A stretch of DNA of 64,000 nt. It comes from Paenibacillus tundrae. GTDB lineage: Bacteria; Bacillota; Bacilli; Paenibacillales; Paenibacillaceae. How positions within the stretch are numbered: position 1 is the first letter of the stretch; each line of letters starts with the position of its first letter. Positions 62,008 through 64,000 of this stretch are shown in pieces. The stretch spans positions 1 to 64,000 of the forward strand of contig NZ_JAUSTI010000016.1 of NCBI RefSeq assembly GCF_030812775.1, given 5' to 3'. Both the position numbers and the translations under genes were made by a program. The notes under the pieces are model-generated. The model did not search any database. It was not told where the DNA came from and saw only the letters and a program-made list of their open reading frames with translations.

Positions 62008-63288
62008 ATGCAATGGAAAGGATATGGGCCGCTCTTACCTCTGCGTATACTAGAAGAAATTCGTTTCTGGAAAGAGCAAGAGAAAGAGCACACCCTTGTT
62101 ATTCGTACACTTGTACCTAACTTAGAGCCTGAATATGTCAAACTACTGGAGGAATGGGAGGTAGCATTTGCAAACATTGAACACACAGCTAACCAGCTTA
62201 TAAAACAAGTGTTACCTGGGACTCACTCTCCCGCCCCCTATATTCTTAGAAGCGTAGAACAGCTCGTGTCTGCGAGCATCACACAATCCAGAGAGTTTAT
62301 CCGGCAACTCTATATTTTATTGGAACAAAGTGCTGCTGTGCAGGCTGTCCCCTCTGCCAAAACCGTCATTCTACATTTCATCCGGGAATCAGAGTATTTC
62401 CTTGGTGTGTTAGATACACTTTGCCAACCTGGACTCTTGAGAGACGCTACAACAGATGCCCCTTTTACACTGGACAGTCTCCTTCAATCATCCCAACGAG
62501 AAAGCGTAGAGAAGCCTGCGGCTACATCGGCTAACGAAACCTCTAATGCTTCTGCATCTGCTACTCAGACCCAAAACTCTCCTGCAATACACTCAGCCTC
62601 CACTCAACCAAGCGATAGCACCAGCACTTCTGTAACTGCAACACCTCCTGTTCAGGAGCGACCTGTACCGATTGGCGGACATACGTTACCACCACTGCCT
62701 TATGCCTACAACGCATTGGAGCCACATATCGATGAGCTGACCATGCGTATTCACCATGATAAGCACCATCAATCCTATGTAGACGGATTAAATACCGCTG
62801 AGAAAAAATTAGCAGAATCCAGGAAAAAGAACAATTTTGAACTCGTAAAACACTGGGAACGGGAGCTTGCCTTTAACGGAGCAGGTCATTACCTGCATAC
62901 TATTTTCTGGACGATCATGAGCCCTCAGGGTGGCGGCAAACCATCCGGTATGCTTGCTGAACAGATCAAACGTGATTTTGGCAGTTATGAAGCATTCAAG
63001 AACCAATTCACAGAAGCGGCCAATAAAGTAGAAGGCAGTGGCTGGGCTATGCTGGTCTGGAGTCCACGGGCACACCGTCTTGAAATTTTGCAAGCAGAAA
63101 AGCATCAGAACTTATCTCAATCTGACATTGTCCCTCTCCTTCCTCTGGATGTGTGGGAGCATGCATATTATCTTAAGCACCAGAATGAACGCAAAAAATA
63201 TATCGAAGATTGGTGGAAGGTCGTCTACTGGCCTGCAGTAGCTGAGCGATACGAGACGGCAAGAAAGCTACTCTGGCCGCCTTATTAA
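62008..63288 (+). CDS. Fe/Mn superoxide dismutase with N-terminal helical domain (SodF-like)
   Basis: This protein of about 426 residues has three parts. Residues 1-145 are an alpha-helical domain resembling DUF2935. Residues 150-220 are a Ser/Thr/Ala-rich linker. From about 225 a complete Fe/Mn superoxide dismutase follows. Metal ligands fit IHHDKHHQSY, GAGHYLHTIFW and PLDVWEHAYYLKH. Ordinary SODs have about 200 residues, so the gene is a fusion. The ATG chosen lies ten bases after GGGAGG. SodF of Bacillus is a shorter relative with an N-terminal extension. A terminator-like hairpin lies 225 bases downstream. Confidence 0.88.
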   Translation: MQWKGYGPLLPLRILEEIRFWKEQEKEHTLVIRTLVPNLEPEYVKLLEEWEVAFANIEHTANQLIKQVLPGTHSPAPYILRSVEQLVSASITQSREFIRQLYILLEQSAAVQAVPSAKTVILHFIRESEYFLGVLDTLCQPGLLRDATTDAPFTLDSLLQSSQRESVEKPAATSANETSNASASATQTQNSPAIHSASTQPSDSTSTSVTATPPVQERPVPIGGHTLPPLPYAYNALEPHIDELTMRIHHDKHHQSYVDGLNTAEKKLAESRKKNNFELVKHWERELAFNGAGHYLHTIFWTIMSPQGGGKPSGMLAEQIKRDFGSYEAFKNQFTEAANKVEGSGWAMLVWSPRAHRLEILQAEKHQNLSQSDIVPLLPLDVWEHAYYLKHQNERKKYIEDWWKVVYWPAVAERYETARKLLWPPY

Positions 63289-63856
63289 AGACCCTTATGA
63301 TTCTTGAAGTCTTCCCGCTCTAAGAACGACTCCATCAGCAAGAGACAACATATATAAATATGTCAACTTTCGTAGCTTAAATCTCCAAACAAACCCTTGA
63401 TATTGTTGAGTCGTTCGTATTCTGGTTTGTACATCTACTCAGGAAGATCGTCTCTCAGTTGTTTAAGTAGTTGATTTGGGGAAGGTTGATCAGAATTATT
63501 TACAATATAACAGAAGCGCCTCACAGCGCTTCTTTGGTTTTATTTTCCAATTTCTCCATGGAGACATTGTAATTGAGCACCTTGAATGATTCCTTTACCC
63601 GTTTCAATTCAGTTTTTTTCTATTAATGAAGGGAAGCTTTGCTTCAAATGATGAAAATATGCTTAGTTAAGCTAGTCAAGCAAATTACCTATTCGAACGG
63701 GTTCCTCTCAGACTAATTCCTTAGAATCAAAGTGCAACGATTGTTGAACCGCTTGTGAATTGAGCGATTACGGCATCTCCCAACTACCATGCACAACAAG
63801 CCCCGCAAGCTCAGTTCTTTTTGATCTATATACGTCCGCTGAAAGGTGTGAAAAGA
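63289..63856. other. AT-rich region with a short coding-like relic on the minus strand
   Basis: No full gene is visible. On the minus strand 63521-63616 encodes a 32-residue charged stretch (TELKRVKESFKVLNY and on) ending at TGA, without a proper start. It looks like the tail of a decayed gene. Confidence 0.35.
63513..63540 (+). terminator. Hairpin downstream of the superoxide dismutase gene
   Basis: GAAGCGC pairs with GCGCTTC around CTCACA, with TTTGGTTTTATTTT after it. It may terminate the SOD transcript. Confidence 0.5.
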
Positions 63857-64000
63857 ATGTACATAAAATTTCCTACTAACGTTTCTAACCGGCTTACTAG
63901 CTTTTTATGTAGTTACTCGAACGATAACGATTATGGCCATATACGTTTGTATTGGTGCTACGTGGATAGTTGCATTGATGTATCTTGTCGGATACTTACT
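63857..64000 (+). pseudogene. Partial membrane-protein gene with an apparent frameshift
   Basis: An ATG follows GAAAGGTG at good spacing. In its own frame the product is not hydrophobic. In the +1 frame, entered by removing one A from AAAA at 63865-63868, the sequence becomes strongly hydrophobic (FLLTFLTGLLAFYVV and later MAIYVCIGATWIVALMYLVG), like two membrane helices. The frame is open to the window end. It is either a sequencing error, a decayed gene or a chance pattern. Confidence 0.35.

Noticed and set aside
1..64000. tRNA, rRNA, CRISPR arrays, prophage or transposase genes
   Set aside because: Reading both strands I found no cloverleaf, no regularly spaced repeats, and no integrase, transposase or phage structural motifs. 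A tRNAscan or profile search could still reveal something missed by eye.

Overview
The window looks like chromosome of a Gram-positive endospore former, most probably a Paenibacillus. The evidence is strong AGGAGG-type ribosome binding sites with frequent TTG and GTG starts, sigma-A promoters, two GerA/GerB/GerC spore-germinant receptor operons, guanine-type and TPP riboswitches, a CcpA cre box, a yes-type rhamnogalacturonan uptake system, and middling GC content. The genus is inferred from gene content; the species cannot be told from the sequence. I see no rRNA, tRNA, prophage, insertion sequence or CRISPR array. The window is core and niche-adaptive genome, not a mobile island.

Layout. 0.5-5 kb, minus: a purine permease behind a guanine-type riboswitch, a small lipoprotein, and guaA. 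5-11 kb, minus: a MoxR / DUF58 / transglutaminase operon and a secreted polysaccharide deacetylase. 11-17.6 kb, plus: a DedA protein and germinant receptor operon 1, in the order A, C, a small membrane protein, B, B. 17.8-21 kb, minus: a Bcp peroxiredoxin and a three-gene ABC-2 exporter. 21-26 kb: an LCP ligase, a glutamate-1-semialdehyde aminomutase, and a divergent MocR regulator / EamA exporter pair around a clear palindromic operator. 26-30 kb, plus: germinant receptor operon 2, order B, A, C.

30-39 kb, minus: a carbohydrate operon resembling Bacillus subtilis yesMNOPQ plus yesT. It has a two-component system, a solute-binding lipoprotein, two permeases, a rhamnogalacturonan acetylesterase-type SGNH hydrolase, and last an Anabaena-sensory-rhodopsin-transducer-family protein. 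A cre box precedes the binding-protein gene. 39-46 kb, minus: a secreted GDSL hydrolase, an inositol monophosphatase, the UV endonuclease UvsE, D-Ala-D-Ala ligase, an Amidase_6 protein and two unknowns. 46-49 kb, plus: aconitase. 49-53 kb, minus: a VanR/VanS/VanY/VanZ-like set followed by three small unknowns, the last split by an in-frame TGA. 53-57 kb, plus: a WYL regulator, a zinc-ribbon/GyrI-like protein, an unlisted 55-codon gene with an upstream palindrome, and an Asp/Glu-racemase-like protein. 57-60 kb, minus: thiC behind a TPP riboswitch, and an IclR regulator with a visible promoter and operator. 60-64 kb, plus: a membrane-anchored alpha/beta hydrolase, an Fe/Mn superoxide dismutase with a long N-terminal helical domain, and an apparently frameshifted membrane gene running off the window.

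The strongest leads are the rhodopsin-transducer homologue inside a pectin operon, the compact guanine riboswitch in which both kissing loops appear one base short, the in-frame TGA gene, the superoxide dismutase fusion, and the vanRS-vanY-vanZ set without vanHAX.
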